The notes: a model not told the origin generated them from the sequence alone. A stretch of 49,675 nt of DNA from Desulfopila aestuarii DSM 18488 (GCA_945863875.1 CAMBBS010000033.1:1-49675); one strand, 5' to 3'. Positions 27,821 through 37,311 are shown, counted from the stretch's first letter. Program-made: numbers and translations.

Positions 27821-28096
27821 ATGGTCACATCTTTCATACTCATGAACGTCGAGCGATCAAAAATCAACGAGGTGGCCGAACAGCTGGAGAGCATCCCGGG
27901 GATATCGGAGGTCTATTCAGTGAGCGGCAATTATGACCTGGTTGCCATCGTCCGGGTTGCGACAAACGAAGAGCTGGCAAACCTTGTGACAAAAAAGATG
28001 CATGCGATAAAAGAAATCACCAAAACCGAGACGATGCTCGCTTTTAAGGCCTATTCCAAGCACGACCTGGAGGCGATGTTTTCCGTGGGAATGTAA
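27821..28096 (+). CDS. Stand-alone Lrp/AsnC ligand-binding (RAM) domain protein
   Basis: ATG 27821 with GGAG 10 nt upstream gives 91 aa; the longer open frame starting at 27767 has no support. VTSFILMNVERSKINEVAEQ, then GISEVYSVSGNYDLVAIVRV and ITKTETMLAFKAYSKHDLEA, are the full Lrp/AsnC effector-binding fold without a DNA-binding helix-turn-helix. Such small proteins form oligomers that bind amino acids or related ligands and may modulate full-length Lrp proteins. It is divergent from the D-lactate dehydrogenase-type gene, with about 200 bp between. Confidence 0.85.
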   Translation: MVTSFILMNVERSKINEVAEQLESIPGISEVYSVSGNYDLVAIVRVATNEELANLVTKKMHAIKEITKTETMLAFKAYSKHDLEAMFSVGM

Positions 28097-28099
28097 ATA

Positions 28100-28678
28100 T
28101 CATCTCTGTGTGCAGTGGGGGCAGCTATTGATGCCAAAGTGCGGGTTGTCGTTATTTTCCAGCAGCTCGTCCAGGCTTTGCCATTGCCCGTCATACCTGT
28201 TCAATATTTTCCGGCAGCTCGGACAGATCTCGACCCCACTCTCGAGTATTTCCAGCTGATTTAACGCCTCACGCAACTCAACCACCGACTCTGAAAGTGA
28301 AGACTGGGTACGAACCAGTCTTTCAGCGACCCGGGTCCGTGCCCGAAGCTCATCGTCATTAAAAGGCTTGGTCATGTAATCGTCGGCACCAGCGTCAAAG
28401 CCCCGAACAATATCTGTTTTGCTATCACGACCGGTCAGCAGGATGATATAGGGCGGGTTTTCAACCTCCATCTCTTTCACCCGCCGACACACTTCGACGC
28501 CATCAAGCAGGGGCATTTCCCAATCAAGAATAGCAATATGCGGTGCGTCCGGCCTCTGGAGCCGTGCCAGGGCCTCTTCTCCATTGGTCACACTCTCCAC
28601 GCGATATCCCCAATTTTCCAGACAGACCTGAACCATCATCCGCGTGGTAAATTCGTCTTCAGCTATCAGTATTTTCAC
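28100..28678 (-). CDS. Response regulator with C-terminal zinc-ribbon-like tail
   Basis: I chose GTG 28678, giving 192 aa starting (M)KILIAEDEFTTRMMVQV, because a G-rich GGGGGGA lies just upstream and the receiver begins exactly there; an upstream GTG at 28717 is possible. The CheY-like receiver has E7/D8, phosphoacceptor D52 in AILDWEMPLLDG, T82 and K104 in YMTKPFNDDE. A coiled region follows (about 110-150), then CPSCRKI and, 40 residues later, CPHC, which together could bind one zinc. There is no DNA-binding or enzymatic output domain. Its kinase is not obvious; the hybrid kinase at 16591 is 9 kb away. Confidence 0.85.
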   Translation of the reverse strand: MKILIAEDEFTTRMMVQVCLENWGYRVESVTNGEEALARLQRPDAPHIAILDWEMPLLDGVEVCRRVKEMEVENPPYIILLTGRDSKTDIVRGFDAGADDYMTKPFNDDELRARTRVAERLVRTQSSLSESVVELREALNQLEILESGVEICPSCRKILNRYDGQWQSLDELLENNDNPHFGINSCPHCTQR

Positions 28679-28948
28679 ATTCCCCCCAGTACAAATTTTT
28701 TCCCAGCCGTTACCCACCGGGAGATGGCCTTTGCTAAGTCACGAGCCTGATTTTTAATTCTCTCCCGCCTTGACTTTTTGGTGTTGCGATGTCAATACAT
28801 CAACAGGCGGAATTATTCCTGCCGGCATTCCTGCCGGCACTGCATACAGTGTTATCATATTCTTTATATTCCAATATTTCCTCGTACCATGTCAAGGAAG
28901 ATCGACCAAGAGAACTAGCCGAGACACGGAGCACTTAGCCCAAGCCCC

Positions 28949-29794
28949 ATGGATATAACCTCATACTTTGCATTAAAAACCCGGTTTATTGCTGCGTTCC
29001 GGTCCGATGAATCGCCATCAGGCCCGGCTATCTGGTTTATCTTTCAAGGCGAAAAATTGCTGGTAGCAATACAGGACAACAACACCAATGACATCTGCAC
29101 GCGTTCTCCGCAGCAGCTGGGTCTCGTGCCGATTTTCCGTCAGTTTCTCGGCCAATACGGCACGACCAACTGTTTTGTTGCCGAGGTCGCGGAGAAGACT
29201 TCCCCACCACCTTCAACGCGGTTCACCGGACTCAGAACCCTGTTTGGGACGGTAGAGGACGATCTGTTTATTCTCGCGGGACGGGCGGTGCAGATCCTGC
29301 ACTGGCACAGAGAACACCAGTTCTGTGGAAAATGCGGCACAGCTATGCAGAATCGCCAGACCGAACTGGCCAGGATCTGTCCAGCCTGCGGTTTCGTCAG
29401 CTTTCCCCGGCTGTCTCCGGCGGTGATCATGGCGGTTACCAAGGAGGACCATATCCTCCTGGCCCGGGCGCCCCGCTTCCCTTCTGGAATGTTCAGCACC
29501 CTGGCCGGTTTTGTCGAACCGGGAGAAACTCTTGAGGAGGCGGTGGAACGGGAGGTCCGGGAAGAGGTAAATATCCGCATCGGCAATATCCGCTACGTCG
29601 CCAGCCAGCCATGGCCCTTCCCCCATTCGATCATGATCGGTTTTTCCGCGACGTATCTTGACGGCGAGATAGAAGTCGACAATGATGAGATAGAGGATGC
29701 CAGGTGGTTTTCAGCGCAGGACCTTCCACTGCTGCCGTCAAAAATTACCATTGCCCGGCTGCTGATCGACAATTTTATCACAAGCTGCACGTAA
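28949..29794 (+). CDS. nudC: NADH pyrophosphatase / NAD-cap hydrolase
   Basis: A 281-aa protein with the full NudC plan: a divergent N-terminal domain and a zinc ribbon (FCGKCGTAM ... ICPACGFVSFP). The Nudix box is GFVEPGETLEEAVEREVREE followed by V. Downstream of it, SQPWPFPHSIMIGF is the diagnostic NudC motif. The family hydrolyses NADH to NMNH and AMP and removes NAD caps from RNA. A leading stretch from 28720 to 28948 shows no gene. The downstream HD-GYP gene is on the same strand after 157 bp and probably has its own promoter. Confidence 0.93.
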   Translation: MDITSYFALKTRFIAAFRSDESPSGPAIWFIFQGEKLLVAIQDNNTNDICTRSPQQLGLVPIFRQFLGQYGTTNCFVAEVAEKTSPPPSTRFTGLRTLFGTVEDDLFILAGRAVQILHWHREHQFCGKCGTAMQNRQTELARICPACGFVSFPRLSPAVIMAVTKEDHILLARAPRFPSGMFSTLAGFVEPGETLEEAVEREVREEVNIRIGNIRYVASQPWPFPHSIMIGFSATYLDGEIEVDNDEIEDARWFSAQDLPLLPSKITIARLLIDNFITSCT

Positions 29795-29951
29795 ATGCAC
29801 TTCGCCCCTTGATTTGACACCGAAAAAAATATTTAATGTGCTAAAATTGGTGTCCCTGGCATGGACATAAAGTACTGCAATATCGTTCTCTTCAAAAGAG
29901 GACGTCGATTCAACAAACTATCGCCGACAGAGCTGTAAAGTAAAAAAAACC

Positions 29952-31244
29952 ATGGAAAACTGGGCAATGACCGATACTCACCTCGACGAGGATTACCATG
30001 GGCGCATCCTCCTGTCCGACGGGTATTCCGTCGCCTTGAGACACCGTCTTGCAGAGTGCATCACATGCTACCAAGCCTTTGAGAATACCGGTAGCCCAGC
30101 CATGCTCTATATCGCGGCCTGGAAGGGCAACGACCAAAGAATCTGGTATGAATATGCCGCGAGATATTTCATCACTCTTTTTGGCTGCAGGCAGGATGAA
30201 ATTGCCGACGTTTTCCGAAAAAGTATTATCGATCGGCGTATATATCAGGATCGGGATGGAGAGATCGGCTTGGAAAAACAGGTGAAGTCCCACCATGAGA
30301 TCAGCAGCGCATGGGAAGAATTACGGCAGGAAGGGGTGAAGTCCGGAACAATTGAGGCTATATACAAAATCAATCTTGGCCAGGGCAACAGGATCTGGCT
30401 CAAAGACCAGGCAACCATCGAGGTATACCAGCAGGACAATATATATTTGTCATTAGGCATATTGACCATCGTTTCCAAAGAATTAGCGGCGGAAGACAAG
30501 TTAAAAAAGCACCATGATCTGCTGGAAAATATTGTCGAGGAACGTACCGCTGAATTGCGAAGACTAAACAGCGAGCTGCAGCAGGAAATTGAAGAACGGA
30601 AACGCACCCAGAATAAACTCAACCGCAGTTACCTGCAATTACAGCAAAGTCTCGACGAAATTGTCAAAGCGATGTCCCTCACCCTGGAGGAACGAGACCC
30701 CTATACCGCCGGTCATCAAAGACGTACCACCGACCTTTCCCTGGCAATTGCCAGGGAGATGGGACTGCCTGAGCATGAGACAAAGGGTCTGCAAATGGCC
30801 GGATTAATTCATGATATGGGCAAGATATCCGTCCCGGGTGAGATTCTCAGTAAACCTGGCTCTCTCAACGATGCAGAGCTGCAGTTGATCAGGCGACATC
30901 CCCAGGTGGCCTATGATATCTTGCACCAGATAGATTTCCCCTGGCGTGTAGATCAAATTGTCCTGCAGCACCATGAAAAGATTGATGGTTCAGGTTACCC
31001 CCAGGGACTTTCCGGGACAGAGATCCTCTTGGAATCGAGGATCCTGTGTGTCGCCGATGTCGTCGAGACGATGGAAACCCATCGGCCCTACCGACCAAGC
31101 CTGGGCAGAGCCGCCGCCCTGGAGGAAATAACCAGAAACAGGGGCATTCTCTATGATCCGGAGGTCGTTGACGCCTGTCTCAAACTGTTTCAAAAAACAG
31201 ATTTCCAGTATTCAACAGGCTCTGCCGCCTCGACGAGTACCTAA
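29952..31244 (+). CDS. HD-GYP cyclic-di-GMP phosphodiesterase with N-terminal sensor region
   Basis: A 430-aa cytoplasmic protein with no membrane segment. Residues 1-175 form a sensor region (AAWKGNDQRIWYEYAARYFI and later KINLGQGNRIWLKDQATI look PAS-like). A coiled coil follows (about 178-225, LENIVEERTAELRRLNSELQ). The HD-GYP domain spans about 230-415 with TAGHQRRT, GLIHDMGKISVP, RRHPQVAYDIL, LQHHEKIDGSGYPQGL and CVADVVETMETHRPY. The HHEKIDGSGYP form of the signature keeps the metal ligands and the GYP triad, so it should degrade c-di-GMP. It ends 19 bp from the convergent tolC-like gene. Confidence 0.9.
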   Translation: MENWAMTDTHLDEDYHGRILLSDGYSVALRHRLAECITCYQAFENTGSPAMLYIAAWKGNDQRIWYEYAARYFITLFGCRQDEIADVFRKSIIDRRIYQDRDGEIGLEKQVKSHHEISSAWEELRQEGVKSGTIEAIYKINLGQGNRIWLKDQATIEVYQQDNIYLSLGILTIVSKELAAEDKLKKHHDLLENIVEERTAELRRLNSELQQEIEERKRTQNKLNRSYLQLQQSLDEIVKAMSLTLEERDPYTAGHQRRTTDLSLAIAREMGLPEHETKGLQMAGLIHDMGKISVPGEILSKPGSLNDAELQLIRRHPQVAYDILHQIDFPWRVDQIVLQHHEKIDGSGYPQGLSGTEILLESRILCVADVVETMETHRPYRPSLGRAAALEEITRNRGILYDPEVVDACLKLFQKTDFQYSTGSAASTST

Positions 31245-31263
31245 AAAGCAGCAAGAAGCGGTA

Positions 31264-32520
31264 CTAGAAGCCGTCGATCATACGGGTCAATTGAAAATTA
31301 TTCAAAAAAGCCGTTCGCAGCACCGCCACTTCATTATACTGCGCCCTGGACAGGCTGGTGATCGCATCGAGCAGATCGGATTCTCTCTCCAACCCTTCGT
31401 TGTATTTGAGCTGGGTAATGCGCAGGTTTTCTTCAGCCTGCTCAATGGAGCGCTTGGCGACCTCGACGTTTTCAAGGCTGACGACAAAGTCAATATGCAG
31501 ATTTGTCACCTGATTACTGAGTTCATTCTTCAGCTCGTCCAGTTCATACTGCACCGATCGGGTTTCGAGTTTCGCCCGGGCGACCGTTGCCTCGGTATAG
31601 AAGCCCTGGAAAAGATTCATTGACATGACCAGCTGGGCCCGCAGTTCATCGTCTTCCATCGAGCCGGCGCCACTGATATAGTTATCATCATACCTGCGGT
31701 AACTGCCCACCACATCAACACGCGGGTAATAATCGCTCAACTCTGCCTCCGCCTTGGCGGCACTAACCTCAATAACTGCCTCCAAGGCTCTTATCTCACT
31801 TCTTTGGGCCAGCATTTTCCTGGTATGTTCATCTTTGTCCATAAGCGGAGGCAGCTTTTTGAAATCGGCAAAATCCAGCTCCGCCAGGGCGATATCGCTG
31901 CCCACCTGTCGAGAAAGTATATTGACACTCTTTTTCAAATCGGCATCGGCGGCCTTTAAAGTGATATCAGCGTTATCGTAATCGACACGAAACTTCAACA
32001 GCTCATTCTTGCCGATAAGGCCGACCTGATACCTGCTTTCTCCGTCCTGATAGACCTTTTCCAGCGTCTGAAACGCCGCTTCCGCTACTTTGCGATTGGC
32101 CTGCCGCTCGGTGACCCCCAGATAGGCGAGAGCGACATTGAGCTGAATATCCTGTTTGACACTCTGCAGCCGATGCTTTTCATATTCTTGCTGCTTTTCA
32201 GCCGACAGCAAGGTGTATTTATCACGAAAGCCGGCAAAAAGATTATAGCTTACGCTGCCTACGGCTATAGAATTCTCCTTGTCCTCAAAAAGACCTGCTT
32301 CATCAAGGGAATTGGCCGTGTAGGCGATATCCACTGAAGGATAATAACCGCTCCTGGCCCGGACGATATCCTGTTCACTCTGCTCGAGAATAGTCATGTA
32401 CTGACGAATCACCTGCCGGTTTCCCAAGGCCATGGCCTGCATCTCGGCAAGATCGATCGCATAAACGGCAGGCGCACCAAGTACCAGCAGGGTAGTAATA
32501 AAGAGACTATACAGCTTCAT
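31264..32520 (-). CDS. TolC-family outer-membrane efflux protein
   Basis: ATG 32520 is chosen because AAAGGAGT lies 8 nt upstream; it gives 418 aa beginning with a signal peptide (KLYSLFITTLLVLGAPAVYA) cut before IDLAEMQ. The body has the two long helical OEP repeats, for example YYPSVDIAYTANSLDEAG and YYPRVDVVGSYRRYDDNY, with the heptad-rich helices between them. It would form the outer-membrane channel of the tripartite pump encoded just upstream. Its start lies inside the end of the RND pump gene (14-bp overlap), indicating translational coupling. Substrates are unknown. Confidence 0.9.
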   Translation of the reverse strand: MKLYSLFITTLLVLGAPAVYAIDLAEMQAMALGNRQVIRQYMTILEQSEQDIVRARSGYYPSVDIAYTANSLDEAGLFEDKENSIAVGSVSYNLFAGFRDKYTLLSAEKQQEYEKHRLQSVKQDIQLNVALAYLGVTERQANRKVAEAAFQTLEKVYQDGESRYQVGLIGKNELLKFRVDYDNADITLKAADADLKKSVNILSRQVGSDIALAELDFADFKKLPPLMDKDEHTRKMLAQRSEIRALEAVIEVSAAKAEAELSDYYPRVDVVGSYRRYDDNYISGAGSMEDDELRAQLVMSMNLFQGFYTEATVARAKLETRSVQYELDELKNELSNQVTNLHIDFVVSLENVEVAKRSIEQAEENLRITQLKYNEGLERESDLLDAITSLSRAQYNEVAVLRTAFLNNFQLTRMIDGF

Positions 32521-35500
32521 TTGTTCGACTCCTTTCAAATCGTATAACAAAGGCTAACAGGGCGGGGATGACAAAGAGCGTAAACATGGTCGATACAGCC
32601 AGCCCACCCAATAAAATACTTCCAAGACCACGATATAATTCACTCCCCGATCCGGTGGCCACCACCAGCGGGGTCATGGCCAGCACACTGGTGGTCGCGC
32701 TCATGAAAATCGGACGAATCCTCGTTCGTACCGCTTCAGAAATCGCTTCCAGTCCAACCAAGCCATTATACCGGACGTTATTGAGAGACTGGTGGACAAT
32801 AAGTATAGCATTATTGACCACGGTACCAATCAGAATAATAAAGCCGAGCATCGCCAGGACATCAAAGCCCTGAAGGGTGACAAAGGTATTGACCAGCGTC
32901 AGACCGATAAACCCGCCGGCAGCCGCAAGGGGAACGGTAAATAAAATGATCAGCGGATAAACAAAATTTTCAAACAAGGCCGCCAGAAGCAGGTAGGTGA
33001 TCAGCAGCGCCAGCAGCAAATTCCATTTCAGGGCCTCCCCGGTGGCCACAAGTTTATCGGCATTGCCGCCGATGCTGATCGTCACATCTTTGAGTTTACC
33101 GGCGGCGGTGAGCGGCTGGACCAGCTCGTTTTCGATGATTTCGATGGCTGTCTGCAACGGCAGGTCGGCCGGTGGCGTGACCTGCAGGGTAATCGTCCGT
33201 TTCCGCTCCAGGTGGTTGATCTGCGGCATACTCTGGCTGTATTGCAGGTCAGCCACATCACCCACCTTGATCAGGTCACCAAAATTATTGACGATGGTCG
33301 CCTGGAGAATGTTTTCCGGGCTATCGAATTCCTTATCACTGCCCTTCAACACCAGATCGATCTTTTTAATGCCTTCCGGGCTATAGTCATCGATCCGGCG
33401 CCCATCCATGAGAATGTCCACATAGGTGCCGAGATCCTGCTCGGAAAGGCCGTTGGCAGCAAGTTTTTCTTTTTTGGGAATGACAAGAATCTCCGGGTAA
33501 CTCGTTTCAAGTGATGGAATTGGCCGCACCTGGGCTCCCGGTATTTTTTGATTCACTCCGCCGAAAAGGGTCATCGCCGACGCGGCGATAGCTTCTATCT
33601 GTTCCCCGGAGATATTCACTTCAACAGTCCGCCCCTGGCCGAGTCCCTGTTCGAAGATGCCCGCCTGGATGCTGACACCGAAGATGCCGGGAATGGCCTG
33701 CATAATCCTGGTAAAAAGGGGAATCAGCTCAGCGCCCCGGGTTTCATGGATGGACATGGCGCCAAAGAGGGTAAAGCGGTCGGCACCGACGAAAAACATC
33801 TGCTTGATCTTCGGAAAGCCGTCTTTGCCGTCCTCGGCAAAATAGGGTTTCGCCTCCTCATAAATCCCCGCCCCCATTTCTTTGAATTTATCGACGGAAT
33901 ACCCGGGAGGGGGAATAAGAATGTTGAGGATGAAGTTCCTGTTGCCCTGGGGCAGGTATTCCGCCGGCGGTTTCAAAACATAGATAAAACCGACGGACAG
34001 GGAGGTGAAAAGCGTCACCGTCACCAGCCGGGTAAAGATATTTTTCAGACAGAAATTGGACACCGTCATCAACCCCCTGGCCAGCCAGGGTCCGAGGTAG
34101 CTCCTCTGCAGTTTGTTTGGTTCTTTGACTTTTGCATCTCGATAGAAGAGATGTATCAGGGTTGGAATAACGGTAATCGAAACCAGCAGACTGATCAGGA
34201 TGGAAAAGGTGATGGCTATGGCGATATCGCGAAAGAGCTGTCCCGCCTCTTCCTGCATAAAGATAACCGGCAGGAAAACGGCAACCGTTGTCGCGGTGGA
34301 GGCAAAGACCGCCCCCCACACCTCTTTGGCCCCGTCAAGAGCAGCGCTGTAGGCGGTTTTGCCCATTTGGCGATGCCGATCGATGTTTTCCAAAACGACA
34401 ATTGAGTTGTCCACCAGCATGCCCACAGCAAAAGAGATGCCAGCAAGACTGACCACGTTGAGATTTCTCCCGGCCAGGTAGAGAAAAATGAAGGTGCCGA
34501 TGACCGAGATGGGGATGGCCACCGCCGTCGTCAGGGTGGTACGCACACTGCGCAGAAAGACAAGAAGAACGGCAATTGCCAGGAGGGCGCCGATCAATAC
34601 ATTCTTTTTTACCAGATCGATGGCCGCAGTGATATAGGAACGCTGGTCGTACACCAGCTCGATATACAGTCCCTGGTCAGCGAGGATCTTCTCATTGAGG
34701 CGATTGATCTCTTCTTCAACCCGATCACTCATTTCCAGTACATTCGCGCCGGTCTCCTTGCGCAGGCCGACCACCATGATCTGCTCGCCATTATGCAGTA
34801 CCGCGGCGGACTCTTTTTTATAGTCCTTGTCGATGGTGGCGATATCTCGTAAATAGACCCTTTTCAAGCCATCGTCATAAACCACCACATCCAGCGCCTC
34901 GGCCGTACTCTGAAACTGGCCGATGGTGCGAATCCGATAATTTTTCCGGCCGATCCCCAGCACCCCGGCCGAGGTAGTGGTATTGGCCTGCTGAATGATA
35001 CCCGATACCTGCTTGATGGTAATTTTGTTCTGCGCCATCTTTTCCATATCCAGGGTAACATGCAGCTCATCCTCGGTACCGCCGAAGACAAACATCGACC
35101 CGACCCCTTTTATCCTTTCAAAATGCTGCCGGATATTATCTTCAAAGAAGGTCAAGTAGTGGGTAATGTTTTCCGGATTATCTTTTTTCGGCCTGACCAC
35201 CATCCAGATAATCGGCGAATTGTTCGCCCCCGCCGCTTCAATCAGCGGCTCGTCGGCATTGTCCGGATAATTCGACACCTCGTTGAGCTTGTTGGAAACC
35301 CTGAGCAGGGCATCTTCCACCACCGTCTCCAGGGCAAAGGACAACGTAATCTCGCCAAAACTGTTGTAGCTGGAACTTTCCATCTTGGTCAGTCCCTGCA
35401 AGCCTTTCAGGGTCTCTTCCTGCTTTTCGATGATTTCTTTTTCTATCTCAAAGGGAGTGGCGCCGTTCCATGTGGTCTGCACGGTAATCTGCGGCGTTTC

Positions 35501-35620
35501 GACATCGGGAGTAAGCTGGACCGGGAGTTTATTCAGGCCGATCAACCCAAAGGTAACCACGAGAATTACCGCCACCGCCACCGACACCGGCTTTTTTAAG
35601 GCATATTCGACGATATCCAT
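32507..35620 (-). CDS. RND efflux transporter permease (AcrB/HAE1-type)
   Basis: ATG 35620 is preceded by GGGAGA and gives 1037 aa. The first transmembrane helix follows MDIVEYALKKPVSVAVAVIL, then LPVQLTPDVETPQITVQTTW, an N-terminus typical of the family. Helices 2-6 cluster around VLIGALLAIAVLLVFLRSVR, AVAIPISVIGTFIFLYLAGR and AGISFAVGMLVDNSIVVLEN. The aspartate of GMLVDNSIVVLENIDRH is the conserved proton-relay position. The second half repeats the pattern (ALLITYLLLAALFENFVYPL, GFIILIGTVVNNAILIVHQS). It exports small molecules by proton exchange with the adaptor and TolC-like neighbours. The AcrB-type second Asp/Lys positions were not aligned. Confidence 0.92.
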   Translation of the reverse strand: MDIVEYALKKPVSVAVAVILVVTFGLIGLNKLPVQLTPDVETPQITVQTTWNGATPFEIEKEIIEKQEETLKGLQGLTKMESSSYNSFGEITLSFALETVVEDALLRVSNKLNEVSNYPDNADEPLIEAAGANNSPIIWMVVRPKKDNPENITHYLTFFEDNIRQHFERIKGVGSMFVFGGTEDELHVTLDMEKMAQNKITIKQVSGIIQQANTTTSAGVLGIGRKNYRIRTIGQFQSTAEALDVVVYDDGLKRVYLRDIATIDKDYKKESAAVLHNGEQIMVVGLRKETGANVLEMSDRVEEEINRLNEKILADQGLYIELVYDQRSYITAAIDLVKKNVLIGALLAIAVLLVFLRSVRTTLTTAVAIPISVIGTFIFLYLAGRNLNVVSLAGISFAVGMLVDNSIVVLENIDRHRQMGKTAYSAALDGAKEVWGAVFASTATTVAVFLPVIFMQEEAGQLFRDIAIAITFSILISLLVSITVIPTLIHLFYRDAKVKEPNKLQRSYLGPWLARGLMTVSNFCLKNIFTRLVTVTLFTSLSVGFIYVLKPPAEYLPQGNRNFILNILIPPPGYSVDKFKEMGAGIYEEAKPYFAEDGKDGFPKIKQMFFVGADRFTLFGAMSIHETRGAELIPLFTRIMQAIPGIFGVSIQAGIFEQGLGQGRTVEVNISGEQIEAIAASAMTLFGGVNQKIPGAQVRPIPSLETSYPEILVIPKKEKLAANGLSEQDLGTYVDILMDGRRIDDYSPEGIKKIDLVLKGSDKEFDSPENILQATIVNNFGDLIKVGDVADLQYSQSMPQINHLERKRTITLQVTPPADLPLQTAIEIIENELVQPLTAAGKLKDVTISIGGNADKLVATGEALKWNLLLALLITYLLLAALFENFVYPLIILFTVPLAAAGGFIGLTLVNTFVTLQGFDVLAMLGFIILIGTVVNNAILIVHQSLNNVRYNGLVGLEAISEAVRTRIRPIFMSATTSVLAMTPLVVATGSGSELYRGLGSILLGGLAVSTMFTLFVIPALLAFVIRFERSRTNEAV

Positions 35621-35621
35621 G

Positions 35622-36686
35622 TTATTCTCCCGCAACAACAACCGGCTGATCCGGCCGCAGGCGTTCATTACCTTCGATCACTACCGGCAGACCTGGAACA
35701 ATATAGGGATTGTCGACCGCAACCTTCCGGCCAAGATAGGCAACAATGTTGACCGGGAGAATGGCGGCCTTGCCCTCTTTGACCGTGTAGACAAAATCCT
35801 TGCCCTGAAATTTGATCACCGCCGCCCGGCTGAGGACACTGAGCTGGAGTTTTTCACTGCTCGGCACAAAAACATTGGCGGACATATTCTGGGCGACGAA
35901 ATCCATCGGCGGAATCTTGATTTTCAAAAAGACATTTTTGGTTTTCAGGTCGGCAACCGGATCAATACCGATAACTGTTCCCTCCACCTCGCGGTTATAG
36001 GCATTCAGGACCACCTCCAGCGGCTCGCCGATTTGAATAAACTGCAGGAGATTTTCAGCAATAGGTGCTCGCACGAACAGGTCACTGCTCGAACCGATGC
36101 TCACCAGCAGGTTCCCCGGCTGCACCCAGGCCCCCGAGTCGACATTTTTATTCAGCACAACACCGCTGAAAGGTGCCTTGATGACCGATCTTCGCTGCTG
36201 AATGAGCAGCTTGGCCAGAGTATCTTCAACCACCTGTTTTTCCTTGCCGGCATCCTGGTAATGATAGAGGGCGTCGTCAAAATCTTTTTCGCTCACCCCG
36301 GAACTTTGAAAGAGCCGGTCGAGTCTCTTAAAATTTTTCTCGGTCGTATGAATACGTAGTTCAATTTGGGCGATACGGGTTCTGGTCAAGGCAATTTCCC
36401 GTTCGAGGATTTCGGTGTTGAGCTGCACCAGGACATCGCCTTTCTCGACATGGTCGCCCTGACTGACCTTAACCTCTTCGACCAGCCCGACCACCTCGGT
36501 GGATATCTCACTCACCCTTTCATAATAGAGAATACCGGTCACCGACTGGGTCGTCGAAACTTCTTCAGTCCGCACCTGCCCGACAACCACCTTGGCCGGC
36601 GGCGGACCTTCTGCATAGACCAAAGGACAACATGCCAACATGCCTATAATCAATAAAATGCCTCGCACAGTTTTCCCCCTTCCCAT
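35622..36686 (-). CDS. RND efflux periplasmic adaptor (membrane fusion protein)
   Basis: A 354-aa exported protein with signal segment ILLIIGMLACCPLVYA. The lipoyl/barrel-sandwich halves are TEVVGLVEEVKVSQGDHVEK with GDVLVQLNTE, and later VIKAPFSGVVLNKNVDSGAW with VQPGNLLVSIG; between them is a helical hairpin of about 75 residues. A beta-barrel and a membrane-proximal domain follow. It bridges the RND pump and the TolC-family channel. Its ATG overlaps the marR stop (TAATG), and the RND start follows its stop by 1 bp, so the four genes form one tightly coupled operon. Confidence 0.92.
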   Translation of the reverse strand: MGRGKTVRGILLIIGMLACCPLVYAEGPPPAKVVVGQVRTEEVSTTQSVTGILYYERVSEISTEVVGLVEEVKVSQGDHVEKGDVLVQLNTEILEREIALTRTRIAQIELRIHTTEKNFKRLDRLFQSSGVSEKDFDDALYHYQDAGKEKQVVEDTLAKLLIQQRRSVIKAPFSGVVLNKNVDSGAWVQPGNLLVSIGSSSDLFVRAPIAENLLQFIQIGEPLEVVLNAYNREVEGTVIGIDPVADLKTKNVFLKIKIPPMDFVAQNMSANVFVPSSEKLQLSVLSRAAVIKFQGKDFVYTVKEGKAAILPVNIVAYLGRKVAVDNPYIVPGLPVVIEGNERLRPDQPVVVAGE

Positions 36687-37126
36687 TATTTTTCCGACAT
36701 CTTTTCGATATTTTCTCTGATTCCCTTAAGCACTTCGACTGCAACCAGCTGCTTTTCCACCTCAATGCCGTTGACCAGTTCAGAACGTAAGCCGTCAAAC
36801 AGATTTATCACCTCATCATGCAGCGCTTTGCCTTCCTTGGTCAGAAAAACGAGACTGGATCGTCTGTCATCCGGATTAAGCTGACGGACAATTCTGTTTT
36901 TTTTCTCCAGACGGTCGAGGATCCTGGTCATATTGGCCGGGCTCTTGCCGGTAAACAGACTCAGTCTGTTCTGGGGTTGCCCACCATCTCCTTCGATTTG
37001 TTTCAATACCTGCAGCTGTTCGACGGTAAGATCGTAGGTTTTCAGCCGCTGATCGGCATAGCTGCGCATGGCCTGGCCGGTGAGGGCGATCAACCGCCAA
37101 AAAGATTCTTCACCCGTGGTCTTCAT
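36686..37126 (-). CDS. MarR-family regulator of the efflux operon
   Basis: A 146-aa winged-helix protein. LTVEQLQVLKQIEGDGGQPQ with NRLSLFTGKSPANMTRILDR is the recognition helix region, and LEKKNRIVRQLNPDDRRSSL followed by VFLTKEGK is the MarR wing with the invariant D-x-R-S motif. MarR proteins usually repress their own operon until a ligand binds. GGGAGATAAAG precedes the start. It is the first gene of marR-MFP-RND-tolC and presumably controls it; a sigma70 promoter lies 31 bp upstream. Confidence 0.92.
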   Translation of the reverse strand: MKTTGEESFWRLIALTGQAMRSYADQRLKTYDLTVEQLQVLKQIEGDGGQPQNRLSLFTGKSPANMTRILDRLEKKNRIVRQLNPDDRRSSLVFLTKEGKALHDEVINLFDGLRSELVNGIEVEKQLVAVEVLKGIRENIEKMSEK

Positions 37127-37156
37127 CTTTATCTCCCTAATAGTTAACGAGGCAAC

Positions 37157-37185
37157 AATTTACGCGGTATCAATTATTCTGTCAA
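37157..37185 (-). promoter_or_regulatory. Sigma70 promoter of the marR efflux operon
   Basis: On the minus strand the -35 box TTGACA (37185-37180) is a consensus match, the spacer is 17 bp, and TAAATT (37162-37157) is a near-consensus -10 box. The mRNA would start around 37150, giving a 25-nt leader before the marR ATG. No clear MarR palindrome was identified. Confidence 0.7.
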
Positions 37186-37221
37186 GCAAAGGTAAAAAAG
37201 GGGCAAATTTTTACGTGGATC

Positions 37222-37250
37222 TGGACAGTGCCGCGCAGAAGTACTATTCT
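37222..37250 (+). promoter_or_regulatory. Candidate sigma70 promoter of the lemA operon
   Basis: TGGACA (37222-37227), a 17-bp spacer and TATTCT (37245-37250) lie about 60 bp before the lemA start and diverge from the marR promoter. Confidence 0.5.
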
Positions 37251-37311
37251 AAGCTACGAGAATAAATAACAAACTAGCATCCCCCTATCATCTCACCTGG
37301 CAGGAGAAACC

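Noticed and set aside
29810-29850. Promoter upstream of the HD-GYP gene (TTGACA ... TAAAAT)
   Set aside because: The -35 box is perfect but the distance to the only good -10 box is about 22 bp, too long for sigma70.
31153-31623. Plus-strand frame of 156 codons
   Set aside because: Antisense to the tolC-like gene and overlapping the HD-GYP 3' end; no domain.
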